The position numbers and the translations under genes were made by a program. A stretch of 64,000 nucleotides of DNA, taken from contig NC_073693.1 of NCBI RefSeq assembly GCF_029784155.1, positions 220,857,770-220,921,769 on the forward strand. Reading direction: 5' to 3'. The stretch comes from Uranotaenia lowii (lineage: Eukaryota > Arthropoda > Insecta > Diptera > Culicidae). Shown here one piece after another: positions 44,797-55,927 of this stretch. Position 1 is the stretch's first letter. The number at the start of each line of letters is the position of its first letter. The notes under the pieces were generated by a model, which saw only the letters and a program-made list of their open reading frames with translations, was not told the origin of the DNA and ran no database searches.

Positions 44797-46589
44797 TACA
44801 GTGTTCATAAAAAATATTCATGAATTAGGGCTTGGCTCATAAAATTCTGATTTGGTAATAAGATTCAGCAATCATATTTTTTGTACATTTCAAATAGTTT
44901 TGAAATTCGGAAACAGATTCAGCTTGTGAATGAGTTTTTCCATCAACATTAAATTGTTGAGGAATTCAAGAGAACATGAACTTAAATATTTGCTTGTCCA
45001 TTTAGTTTCCAGATTCCAATTTTTTAATCACAATAAGTTTTTGCACATAATTCAGCTGAAAATTTTAAATATGAAGTAGAATTTGAATTAATTTTTTAAG
45101 TGTCGTTAATGCAAAATATCCTAAATTATATTTCAAAAAAATCATATTCAGGATTTTTATTATGGAATTGATTCTTTATGAACATATATTTTAAAGAAAA
45201 AGAAAGATACTGTTAAAAGAAACATGTATCTGATCTTCACCTAAAAAATCTGCACAAAATTCTATATTTTCTCGGTGTATTGTTTAAAATTATTAATGTT
45301 GTAGTTTTTTTAAAGCCAAATTTCATATTAAAATCATAAATTTAGTTCAAGTTTGCATCAAGCAAATTTATTTAATCCGAAAATGTTTTATCTCTTACTG
45401 TTTATTTGAATTTTTTAATTTATTTTCATCAAAGGTTAGAATCTTGGAACTTACTTAAGAGTTTGGAAGATTGGGCTTATTTGATTTTAGTAATGAATAA
45501 GCTTTTTTTAAGAAATTGAAGGCTACTCTAAGAAGAACTTATTTTATGCTCATATCAAATAACTTTGATCTATCAGAATCTTGAAACAATTCATAAATTT
45601 TAACCATCAATGAAAGCAAATTCCATATTTTGTTTCTAAAGGTTAGATTATAAAAAATTAGCTCACCCTTTAGGCAAAGGACCACTTTTCTAAAGTTACG
45701 ATTTAATACGAAAACTAAAAATGAGTATTTAAAAATGAATAATCATATAGTTTCTAACATATTTTGATTTAATTTGTTTTGTTCGTGAGTTGTTGGGCAG
45801 AAAATCATAGGTAAAAATCAGACACCAAAACCCCCCCCCCCACGAGTCGGTTCTTCCTACGGTCCTGGTATCCAATGGTTCAAATCCTCATGATACTTCC
45901 CAATTGTCATTAGCACAAACCAGACGATAAATAATGAAATGAAAATCATTTAAAATATTTATCCGGGAATTTTTCTGAATCAGAGAATTTTAGTCGGTGA
46001 TGAGGGTGTTAATAAAAATGAGAATTAAATTTGACATTTTGCAGCTCAAATAAAAAAAAATTCAAAAAAATTCTAAACTCTTCCGCAATATTTGCACGCT
46101 ATTAATTAACACATTTTATTTGAAGGTACCAGAATTTATCTTCTACGCAGACAACATAGCTATTTAAAGACAGTAAACTGAGCTCATATCCAGTTCTTAT
46201 ACACTTTAAAATGTGTTGTGTTCTCTGAGATAGCATATAAAAAAATCGAATCATAGGGCCCCCCGAGAAAAATTGCCCCGGCCCCCCCGATGGCTTAATC
46301 CGGCCCTGACCATAGTTCAACTTTCACATGTCCTAGAAAAATATGTAAATCTTCAAAAATTATCGATTATCGTTCGTAGCATCACTAAAATAGTTCTCAA
46401 CAAATTCCCGTTGAAAGTAAAAAATTAAAAAATGTTGTTGAAAAGCAACGGCACTTTAGTTAAAAAAAAATTCTAAGTTTAGTTGGGGAGCAAGTGCAAA
46501 CGCAATGCTTTTTCCAAACTTATTCTAAGATGCGTCAGTGTATCGTTACTAAAAATAATTGAATACATGTTCCGGTATGTTTTATTAGA

Positions 46590-46925
46590 CTGAGTCGATT
46601 TGGGGTCATTTTTGAATTTCTCAAACCCTGGGGTCTAAAAAGCTTCGTCTTGGTCCAAAACTCATCCTTGATTTTTTGTAAAATTTTTAAGTAACGTTTA
46701 CATGAGTAAATTTGAACTTTTAGGTTTGTATGAGAAAATTGAATATTTTGTACTGAAAAATCAACATCATATTTGTTTCTCTTGTGGAACCGAGCCACCT
46801 GATGGTTTCTGTGCCAATTTATAAAATTCCTAAAGGAAATTTTCCGCTGAAAAATTTTGTCGAAGACACTAACTTTGTATCTTATAGACAAAAAAGTTTT
46901 TAGCTGTTTAACAGGGGTATGTCTT
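46590..46925. repeat. Inverted partner of 57716-57987
   Basis: This segment (GACTGAGTCGATTTGGGGTC onward, including CATGAGTAAATTTGAACTTT) matches 57716-57987 in reverse orientation with moderate divergence. Both lie inside the outer TIR element and may be parts of its arms or of an older foldback repeat. Confidence 0.7.
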
Positions 46926-46947
46926 TTCGCATTGATAAACGATGAAT

Positions 46948-47037
46948 TCAATTGACATCACTGCTGGGTGCCTAGCGAGGTATTGCATGACTACTTTTCA
47001 TGCAATACTTCGCGAGGCTTGAGCAGTGATGTCGATT
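46948..47037. ncRNA. pre-miRNA-like hairpin (candidate)
   Basis: A ~40-bp imperfect stem pairs ATTGACATCACTGCT...GAGGTATTGCATGA with TCATGCAATACTTCG...AGCAGTGATGTCGAT around a short loop (CTACTTT). Internal mismatches (GGTGCCTAG against CAAGCCTCG) resemble miRNA bulges. It may equally be a small palindromic repeat. Transcription is unknown. Confidence 0.45.
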
Positions 47038-47039
47038 AA

Positions 47040-48656
47040 TTTGATTGTTTCATCACATTCATACCATTGAACATTTAGACGAACTCGATTCTATTTTCAG
47101 TTTTTTATCACCTTTTATCAAAATGATTAAAAAACATCGTACACAAAATCGTTATGGGAAAGGAAAAGCTGGTGTCGACGACACTATGATGCATTTAAAA
47201 CATATTTTCGATTGATAAGTTAAAATCATGTTCACAAAAAATTTAAAAATGGTGAGCTAAACAATGTTTACAATTAATCAGTCGTCATTATGGCTATGGT
47301 AAGAACTAAAAAGAAATCAAATGAATCAAATGTGATATTCGATCATTTTTTTAAGTTACAGATACCAAGTGTGTCATTACAGTTCACAACATTCATTTCT
47401 CTGGAAATTTGTTTGATTACCTAAACTTACCTTTTATGATTAAAAAACCAATAACCATCAAGATTTTGAAAATAAACCGTTCTACATAACGTATGAAATG
47501 TCAAAACGAAAATACCCCATGACTAATCAATGGTAATATTAGAAAGAACACAAATCGTATCTAGACGCAGTGAAAAAATTCTCTAGAAATACTGCCAATA
47601 CTTAAAATTATAACCTAATAAGAAATCAAATTAATAATGATCATAATTACCTTAGATGACCCTACCATTTTCCGACATTCTTGTCTTCTGTTTATTAACC
47701 CGAGTCTCAAAACGAAAAATATTTTCTATACAATTCAGTAAAGATCTAAATCATTTTTAACTCCTTGTTAAAGTAGTAAAAAAATTTATCAAACATTATT
47801 ATTGCATCATAATTCCAAAGTCCTCATTTCAGAACTTGGAAATCACGATTTCAATTAAGAATTCTCATTGCGAAATTGAAAAAAAAAATAAATATGGGCA
47901 ACAAGTCACACAGACTAGATTTCCAGTTATGGGGATTATTCAATACGATATCAAAGTTTGAGGTATAAAAATATAAGAAGCAATTTAGATTCTCCCACTG
48001 TATTTTTTTAGTCAAGGAATTTTAATTCCAAAATACAGATTTATGGAAAAGGTATTAAAAATTATGGTTTTTAAATTATTGATACTAAAATCAAAGTTCG
48101 TAGACAAATAAACATTAGAAAAGATTTAAAGATTGATTTCATAGCATAGTAATATTGTTATTTTGACGTTTTAATCGATTGAAACTCGAATTTAGCTGTG
48201 TTTTAAACACTAAACTTTTGAAAACTAAATTCAGAACCCATGAGATTCAGAGATCAGTTTTTTTCAATCAGTGATTCAGTATAAAACTGTACCGGATATT
48301 CGGGCCGAATATAACCCAAATTTTAAATTTGTCGAATATTAAATGCAACAAATAGTTGTGCCTAGTATTCGGTCGAATGTGTATAAGCAAATTTCGAAAG
48401 AAATTTTCAAATTAAATTGACAATATTTTTGAAGTAGTCATAAAATTTTTAAACAAAACATTGTAAATAGAGCATTCTTAAATCCTCTTCTACATACGAT
48501 GCATACAATATATGATCTCGATTTTTTTGAAGTTTGATTTTGAAGCTTGATTCAGTACTGCAAAACATTTCAAACCAATTTCATTGTTTATAAAATTGAT
48601 CTTATTTCTTACACTTTTTAGAGAATTCTTTTTTTTTTTTTGAATAAATTTATAAG
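47040..48656. other. AT-rich intronic sequence, no feature seen
   Basis: Short runs only. No terminal repeats, coding motifs or arrays were recognised. Confidence 0.45.
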
Positions 48657-49045
48657 TTAAGGTCGCGGTACATCTCAGGTTAAATTGAAAATGAAAAATC
48701 TTATTTCGTCAATAACTCAAAAAAGCGATATGAGTTGGTTTTGTAACATGGTTGTTGTGATAGCTTGGCAACACTGATCCTTCATTATATGCGAGTGTAA
48801 CTAGAGAGAACAAGAAGATGATCATTAATAAAGAACCTATCGTAAAAGCCACACGCGTCGTGTTTCAATCCCAACATTATTGGCGACTTGAATGGGATTA
48901 AATTCGTTTTTAAACGGTTCTAAAAGTTAAAATGATTAAATTCGAGTGCAATTAATACAACTACGCGAGTGAACCCAAGATTAAATTCGATTGGAGTTTT
49001 CGAACTTGCTAAAGAAGTGTAGCATAACCTCAAAGTGAAAAAAAG

Positions 49046-51209
49046 ATGGATCCCTCCAAAGCGGCTCTGTTGCCGTTCGATGTTTCGGATTCTGGTTCCC
49101 TCGGAACCAGATGGGCGAAATGGAAGAGATCATTAGAGTTATTCCTTGAAGTGAATTGTATTGTGCTACCATCCAGAAAACGGTCGTATTTGTTGCATTA
49201 TGCCGGGACTGAAGTCCAGGATATTTTTTATAATTTGGAAGGGCATGACGCGGTTGCTCCCTACGGCACAGATGTGTATCGAGAAGCTGTTCGTTTGTTA
49301 GACAATTATTTCGCGCCATTAACAAGCATTCCTTTTGAGCGTTTCAATTTTCGGAGAATTAAACAACAAGATGGCGAATCTCTTGATAAGTTCATTCAGC
49401 GACTCAGAGACCAGGGACGTCTTTGTGGCTATGGTGAAGCTCTGGACATGCGCATAACCGAGCGTTTGACAATAGTAATTCGGACGCATTAAGAGAAGTG
49501 ATTCTTAAAAAGAAACTCATGACGGTTCAAGAGATCGCAGAGGAAGGTCGAATCTTGGAAACATTAAAAGTGAATAAAGAACTTTTGAAAAAGCCGACTG
49601 TTGAAAACGCCATCGGCCAAGTACGAAGAAAAAAAGAAGAACACTGCTATAGATGTGGTGAACAGGGCCATTTTGCCAACAATAAAAAGTGCCCAGCTAT
49701 GTCAGAATTCTGTAAGAAATGCAACCGCAAGGGACATTATGCGAAACAGTGTAAAACAAAATATAAAAGTGCTGGGGAGCAATCGCGAAGCAAAAATAGG
49801 GTCCGACAAGTGAGATGTAGTGACAAATCGAGTTCCTCGGAATCTGACTCGGAAGAATCCGACAACCAGCTAGCTCAAGTATATGCAGCTGAGTTAGTAT
49901 CGGACGTGGTGACGTGTTTCGTGGGGGGAGTCAAACTTAATTGGGTGGTTGACTCTGGGGCTCATGTGAACGTGATAAACCGGGAAACTTATAAACTACT
50001 TCGAAAAAATGGATGTATAATGACCAAATCGGAGAGGTCATCCAAAGAACTGAAAGTGTACGGTGATGGAAGACTAAAAGTGTATAAAGTGATTAAAACC
50101 GATATTGCTACAAAGAGCAAAACAGTGCACCATGAAATCTACGTAGTAGAAACGAGAAGAGGAGCTAACCTCCTGAGCAAGAAAACATCGATGGAGCTAG
50201 GACTACTGGAGATCCATGGTGAAATTTTCAACGTCGGGAAACCTTGTGAGCCATCCATTGGCAAGCTCAAACATGTACAGGTGGAGATAAAGATTGACAG
50301 TGCGATTCCTCCAGTTCAACAGTCCTGTCGTCGACTTCCAATACCGCTTCAACCTTTGGTGGATGAGAAATTGGAAAGCCTATTGAAGCAAGACGTAATC
50401 GAACCCGCACCTTTGGATATAACGTGGGCTTCTCCATTGGTGGTAACGCCGAAGGACGGTGGTCGAGATGTACGAATCTGCGTGGATATGCGAAAAGCCA
50501 ACAAAGCAATTATTCCGGAAAAGCATCCATTGCCAACGTTCGAGGAAATAATGCCCCACTTGGACGGCTGTAAGTTATTCAGTAAAATAGATCTCGTGAA
50601 AGCATTCCACCAAATCGAGCTTGCTCCCAACTCACGGGACATAACGACCTTTGTTACTCAAGATGGCTACTATCGCTACAAAAGGTTAATGTTTGGAATG
50701 AAGGTCGCAGCTGAAATATTCCAGCGTTGTATAGAGCGAGTGCTAAAAGGGTTGAAAGGAGTCAAGGTTTTTATTGATGACATTCTGGTGTACGCATCAT
50801 GTAAAGACGAACACGATATCCGACTGAAGGCAGTACTAGACCGACTAAAGGAATTTGGATTCACGATAAACGAGGCCAAATGCGAATACGGAAAATCATC
50901 TGTCGTATTCATAGGTCACCTGCTATCAAACAAAGGTATCCTTCCATCGGACGATAAGGTGAGTGCCATTAAAAATTTTCGACGACCTCAAAATGCTACC
51001 GAAATGCGAAGCTTTCTGGGCTTAGCCAATTATGTCGGTAGATTCATACCAAATCTATCGACATTAAGCGCCCCACTTAGAGACATGACGATCAAAAACA
51101 CGAAATTCCGATGGAGTTCAGCAGCCAAAACTGCTTTCACAAAAATCAAAGAAGCGTTAGCCAACCCTAAACACCTAGCGTACTATGGCACCCAGTACCC
51201 AACGATATT
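49046..51209 (+). pseudogene. Gag-pol: gag, protease, RT (frameshifted)
   Basis: Gag starts MDPSKAALLPFDVSDSG (49046) and its frame stops at 49492, but the continuation is readable in the next frame from about 49470 (ALREVILKKKLM), a single frameshift. Two zinc knuckles follow (CYRCGEQGHF... and CKKCNRKGHYAKQC), then the protease WVVDSGAHVNVI near residue 152 of the second frame, and the RT with KIDLVKAFHQIEL, RLMFGMK and catalytic FIDDILVYA. RNase H begins near 51180 and is cut by the MITE at 51210. Gag and pol appear fused in one frame apart from the frameshift. Confidence 0.85.
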
Positions 51210-52191
51210 CACCCTTATTCTTGTTTTCGATCGGATGCCATTCGTTCGAAAGTTTTGCAATTTTGCATTCTTGTTTTCGTTCGAACGAATGAGAACCGTT
51301 CGATCTTTCGAACATCGTTCGTACGAACAAAAAACTGCATTCCCGTTTTCGATCGAAAGTATTTTTTCTATGGACTGACAAACGCGAGTCTAATGCTGCG
51401 ATGATAACCGTTTAAAGCAATTGGTGGAATTTAATGCAGGTTATAAAATACAAAAGTGGTTCAAAATAACATATTTTGTGCAAATTTGAGAAGAAATGAG
51501 AAAAATATGATACTTAAACTAAACGTAAAAATAGATCCAGGCCTAATTGAGCCAACTGACACGGAAACCTCTGCCAATGAATATGACCGGTTGTAGAGTC
51601 GAAAGGTGCTTAAAAATTTCAATTTTGTCGAGATCAATGTTACAAATTGATATCTTTAATTTAAAAATAACAAAATTTTTAAGAATACAAACTCATTTTT
51701 AATTAAATAATTTTCAATTTTTGTCGATTTTTTCTACGCGAGTTCCGATCTCCTACGACGGGGCAACTTTCCAGCAGCAATAGCGATAGCAATACCTCCG
51801 CCGGCTGTTATCGGCTCCGATTTGTCAAACTTCTGGAAATCACGAAATAGCTTGCTGATGCAGCTGCCGAAGGTTTTCTGGGTGGGCCTGATCCGCTCTA
51901 GCATGATTTTCTATTTTTTTCCTTGTCTCTGGGCCGTTTACGAGGTTCCTGTTTCCCGGTCCGATAATAAAAACTTCACAAATTCACAATCAGACAGGTT
52001 GTTTACTTTTGTTGGCACACGAGAAATGTCATTTTGATACAGCAGGGCTGCTTAGAAATTTCGAAGTTCATCTGGTAACACCAAAATCGAACGTATCGCA
52101 TTCGAACGAAAACAAGAATAGCTTTTTCGAATTCGATCGAAAGTATCCGTTCGAACGAACTACAGATACGCCGTAAACAAGAATAAGGGTG
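51210..52191. mobile_element. 982-bp MITE, TSD ATT, in the RNase H codons
   Basis: Ends CACCCTTATTCTTG and its reverse complement are flanked by ATT (51207-51209 and 52192-52194). Subterminal CGTTCGAACGAA-type palindromes recur near both ends (51239-51302 and 52088-52160). The insertion adds the element plus 3 bp; the RNase H frame resumes directly after it. No transposase is present. Confidence 0.9.
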
Positions 52192-53535
52192 ATTAGTAAC
52201 AGACGCTAGCGATACGGGATTAGGCGCAGTACTCCTACAGGTAGTAAGATCGAAACCTAGGCCCATAAGTTATGCGAGTAAGAGTCTTTCCAAAACCGAA
52301 AAAAAATACTCAACCCTAGACAAAGAAGCACTAGCCATAGTGTGGGCGACGGAGCGCCATGAAATGTACCTTTGAGGACTAGACTTTACGATCGTAACGG
52401 ACCACAAGCCTCTAGTAAAAATATTCAGTGAGTCTTCGAAGCCAAACCAACGCCAAGAAAGATGGGTCCTCAGAATGCAATCTTTCCGGTACAGTATTGT
52501 TTATTCACCGGGAGAGACAAACATCGCCGATCCCTTGTCGCGTCTTTCCGAATGCGATATAGCCAAAACATTCGACAAACAAACAGAACAGGTTTTAAGC
52601 GCTATAGTTGAAGTTACTAAACCAACTGCCCTGACTATGTCCGAAATCATCCGTCAATCCCAAGAAGACGAACAAATCCAATGTGTGATGCGCGCATTGC
52701 TGGACGGCGACTGGGACCCGGTTCCTAAAGGGTTCCTTCCATTCAAGACCGAGTTATGCTCAGTGAGAGATGTACTGCTACGAGCTAACAAAATTGTGAT
52801 CCCAGAAGGACTTCGAGCCGGTGTACTGGACCTTTCCCACGTAGGTCACCCTGGAAAAGAGAAAATGAAACGTCGATTGAGAGCTGCTGTGTGTTGGCCG
52901 GGGATAGACGTGGATGTGGAGAAAAAATGCAGAAGGTGCGTAGAATGTCTAATGGTAAGCCTACCCAACAAACCAGAACCACTCCGTATTCGAGAATTGC
53001 CGTCCACTGCTTGGTTCCATTTAAGCGCTGATTTCTTAGGTCCTCTGCCGAACGGAAAATATATCTTCGTTTTGGTGGATCTGTATAGTCGATTTGTGAT
53101 TGCTGAATTTATGACCAGAACTACTTCCGCCGATGTTATCCGCTTCCTAAAACAAGTCTTCACAAGAATGGGCCTCCCAACAGTTTTGACCACAGATAAC
53201 GCGAAAAACTTTTCAAGCCAAGAACTCAAGGACTACTGCGTTGACTTCGGTATAAAACTGTCACACACAAACTGCCAAGCACGGTAGCTCTATCACCGTA
53301 AAGGCTCCATCCGGACGAGAGTACACACGAAACAGCTCGCATCTTAAACTCATACCACGAACACAAGAAGAACGTTACCCGGTGTCATCGGATGCATTTG
53401 AAGCTGAAGAGTGGAACAAGGAATCGTCCGGAAGCAGCCGCTCCCGTCCAACGCGTATCACATCTGCACCTAAGAAGTTCGATGACTACATCATACAACC
53501 GGAAGATAGTGTCTTCGAATAAACAATATGAGATA
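52192..53535 (+). pseudogene. Gag-pol continued: RNase H and truncated integrase
   Basis: RNase H motifs (LVTDASDTG-like, then VTDHKPLVKIFSE and the end RYSIVYSPGETNIADPLSRL) lead into the integrase: a zinc region with HVGHPGKEKMK and CRRCVEC, then SADFLGPLP (first Asp) and TTDNAKNFSS (second Asp). After ...LSHTNCQAR (53286) the catalytic-Glu region and most of the C-terminal core are deleted; a further frame (about 53289-53522) holds the very C-terminal tail ending DSVFE. Without the Glu the integrase cannot work. Confidence 0.82.
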
Positions 53536-54062
53536 TGTTGTGATAGCTTGGCAACACTGATCCTTCATTATATGCGAGTGTAACTAGAGAGAACAAGAAG
53601 ATGATCATTAATAAAGAACCTATCGTAAAAGCCACACGCGTCGTGTTTCAATCCCAACAATGGTGAAATTGATGGGGAAGGATTTTGAACTGGTCTCAGT
53701 GTCCAAAACCTTTTTTTGCCCGGAATTTGAGTGTTCAAAACCTCTTAAAAATGTTTGAATTTCGATTCCCCGATTTTTAACCGCGAAAATTTTCTCATAA
53801 TGGGATTGGAATTGGGAATCGAAATAAAATCAGTTTAAAGAAGCTTTGAAGACTGAGACCGATTCAAAATTCAGCTTTTCACTATTCCCCATTCATTCAA
53901 CCATGTTACAAAGCCAATATGTGTCGCTTTTTTGAGTTATTGACAAAATAAGATTTTTCATTATCATTTTTACCTGAGGTGTACCGCGACCTTTAGAGGT
54001 GAATCAAGTTATTTCCATCGACACTTTTTATTCTAAACTTATTCATAAATTATGCAGTAGAG

Positions 54063-55919
54063 CAGGGGTGAGCAACCTTTTGAACCAACGGGCCAATTTA
54101 AATTTGAAATCTTGTCGGCGGGCCGCACTTAAAATAATTTTTTTGTGACAATTATCAGAGCTTGACATCATTTTTCATAATTACAAAAATTGGCAAAAAC
54201 AAATCTGAAAAAGGAAACATCAAACGAATTCACATGTTCAAAAACAGTAATTCAACAAGGCTTTATAAATAATTACCCGATATTGAAAAGGTACCCTGCT
54301 AAATCTTTGTCATTTTTAAATTCTCTCAATTTTTAAATAGTAGCAAATGGCGAACATTCACAACATTCTTGTTTGAGCCGAAGATACTATTCATCATCAC
54401 TTACATTTAAAAATCTTCTGGAGATTATCACAGTGATAACTAAGAGTGTGATAAATATATTTTTAAATAAATCACAGTCTTCTTAGCGTTGGACGTTGAA
54501 TCGTTATTTGACTTTTTATGTTTTTTTCCACAATTAAAACTTGTCCTCAAAGCCTAGGTTTTTTCCTACACACGTTAAAAAAATCCTTTTTTTTTAAATT
54601 GAAGTCCTGTATTGCATCATTGCATTCAGATGTTGAGCAAGGTTGTCGAAATCACAGAAAAATGTTCAACTTCACATATTTTAAGCAACTATCTTCAAAA
54701 GTACATTTGGATTTTAGAATTTTTAACCACATTTTTTCATTTTTAATCTTATTTAGATATCATTGCGATAGGATTTCTAAAGCTACAGTATCGTTCATAA
54801 TTTTATAGAAATTGAAAGCACGCGCACTGTTGCTTCGACTTTGAACTTCCATAACTTTTTACTCTGATGATATTTTTTGGTCAAATTTTCTGCGTTAGAT
54901 AGCTCAATTATCACACTATTATACTACAAAATTTGAGCTTTTTGGAGTTTGTGTGGCCAGAGATACAATAATTCTACGAAAATCGGACATTTTGGTTTTT
55001 TACCATTCAAACTGCAATATCTCAGGAACTAAGCACCTTTTTTTATAGAAATTTGGCAGAGTGATTGTTGAAATATTAAGTAAGCGTGTCTGAGGTTTTT
55101 GAAAAGTTTGATCGATGGGATCAAAAGTTATGCGAGGTACCATATTTCAGGCAAGAAACTAAAAATGTGATTTCTATAGAATTTTGGACGATTCCTAAAA
55201 CAATTTCGTTTCCATCCACAAATCAGTCAAATAATCTTTGGCAAAAGCAACGAAGAAAAGAAAAAATGGAATAAATGCACTTTTTGTGTTTTTTAATTAG
55301 AATCTCGCGATTTTGTATTGATTTTCCGGTTGAAATAGATTTACCGTTGAAAATAAAATAGGATTTTCCTATGGAAACATTCGTCCAAAATTCTATAGAA
55401 ATCGCATTTCTAGGTTCATGCCTGAAATTTTGTATCTCATGTAACTTTTGGTCCCATCGATCAAACTTTTCAAAAACTTCAGACATGCCAGCTTCATATT
55501 TCAACAATCACTCTGCCAAGTTTTAATAAAAAAAAAGGTTGCGTAGTTTCTGAGATATTGCAATTTTAATGGTAAAAATCCAAAATGTCCGATTTTCGTG
55601 TGTAGGTTCCCATTTTTTGCTGTTCTTCCGACTCACTTTAATGGATTTTGGTCTCAAAGTGGTAGGAGTTAGATAATAAGGAAAAAAAGAATACTGAATA
55701 AAAAAAAACACTCCAATATTACGTTATGCCAATAAACAATATTGCATTCAAGCCTTGTATAGAACATAAAGCCAGTAAAAAGTAAACAATCTGAAAATTT
55801 TCTAACTATCCATTGTAGAAAAGAGTTAAGGCATAAACATTTGAAAAAAGCTTCGCGGGCCGCACGAAAGGGTCTCGTGGGCCAAATGCGGCCCGCGGGC
55901 CGCGGGTTGCTCACCCCTG
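54063..55919. mobile_element. 1.86-kb non-autonomous hAT element, TSD CAGTAGAG
   Basis: The ends CAGGGGTGAGCAACC and its reverse complement extend into related GGGCCGCA blocks on both sides. CAGTAGAG flanks both ends (54055-54062 and 55920-55927). No transposase is seen. The interior contains inverted arms at about 54980-55190 and 55385-55605 (sharing GTCTGAAGTTTTTGAAAAGTTTGATC-like sequence), so part folds back on itself. Confidence 0.9.
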
Positions 55920-55927
55920 CAGTAGAG

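Larger units (their letters stand above)
42905..45900. repeat. Unclassified ~3-kb repeat, copy 2 (inside the hAT element)
   Basis: Collinear with 19610-22700 in scattered blocks but diverged. A poly-C run (about 42927-42945) marks its left side and another (45829-45841) lies near the right. The two insertions at 43144-43550 and 43996-44796 are absent from copy 1, which shows the empty sites. Confidence 0.6.
41516..46308. mobile_element. 4.8-kb non-autonomous hAT element, TSD ACCATAGT
   Basis: The left end GAAGGCCGGATTAAGG and reversed right end CAGGGCCGGATTAAGCC are followed inward by inverted G/C-rich blocks (GGGGCAATTGCCCCGGGCC...). ACCATAGT flanks both sides (41508-41515 and 46309-46316), an 8-bp hAT TSD. 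No transposase frame was seen in 4.8 kb. The interior includes two later MITEs and the second copy of a ~3-kb repeat. Confidence 0.88.
48753..53659 (+). mobile_element. Ty3/gypsy element with 124-bp LTRs, TSD ATGGT
   Basis: The two LTRs (48753-48876 and 53536-53659) are identical, running TGTTGTGATAGC to ATCCCAACA with an AATAAAGAAC signal inside, and ATGGT lies on both sides (48748-48752 and 53660-53664). TTATTGGCGACTTG follows the left LTR as the likely primer-binding region. Identical LTRs mean a recent insertion, yet the coding part is defective (frameshift, MITE insertion, integrase deletion). It was therefore probably mobilised in trans from a working relative, or the damage followed insertion. 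Confidence 0.93.
48660..53992. mobile_element. 426-bp harbinger-like MITE (TSD TTA) split by an LTR element
   Basis: Left end AGGTCGCGGTACATCTCAGG and the reversed right end AGGTCGCGGTACACCTCAGG begin ~75-bp TIRs that include TTTTTTGAGTTATTGAC. TTA flanks both sides (48657-48659 and 53993-53995). Without the LTR element and one TSD copy the MITE is about 420 bp. A 3-bp TTA target fits PIF/Harbinger. Confidence 0.85.
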
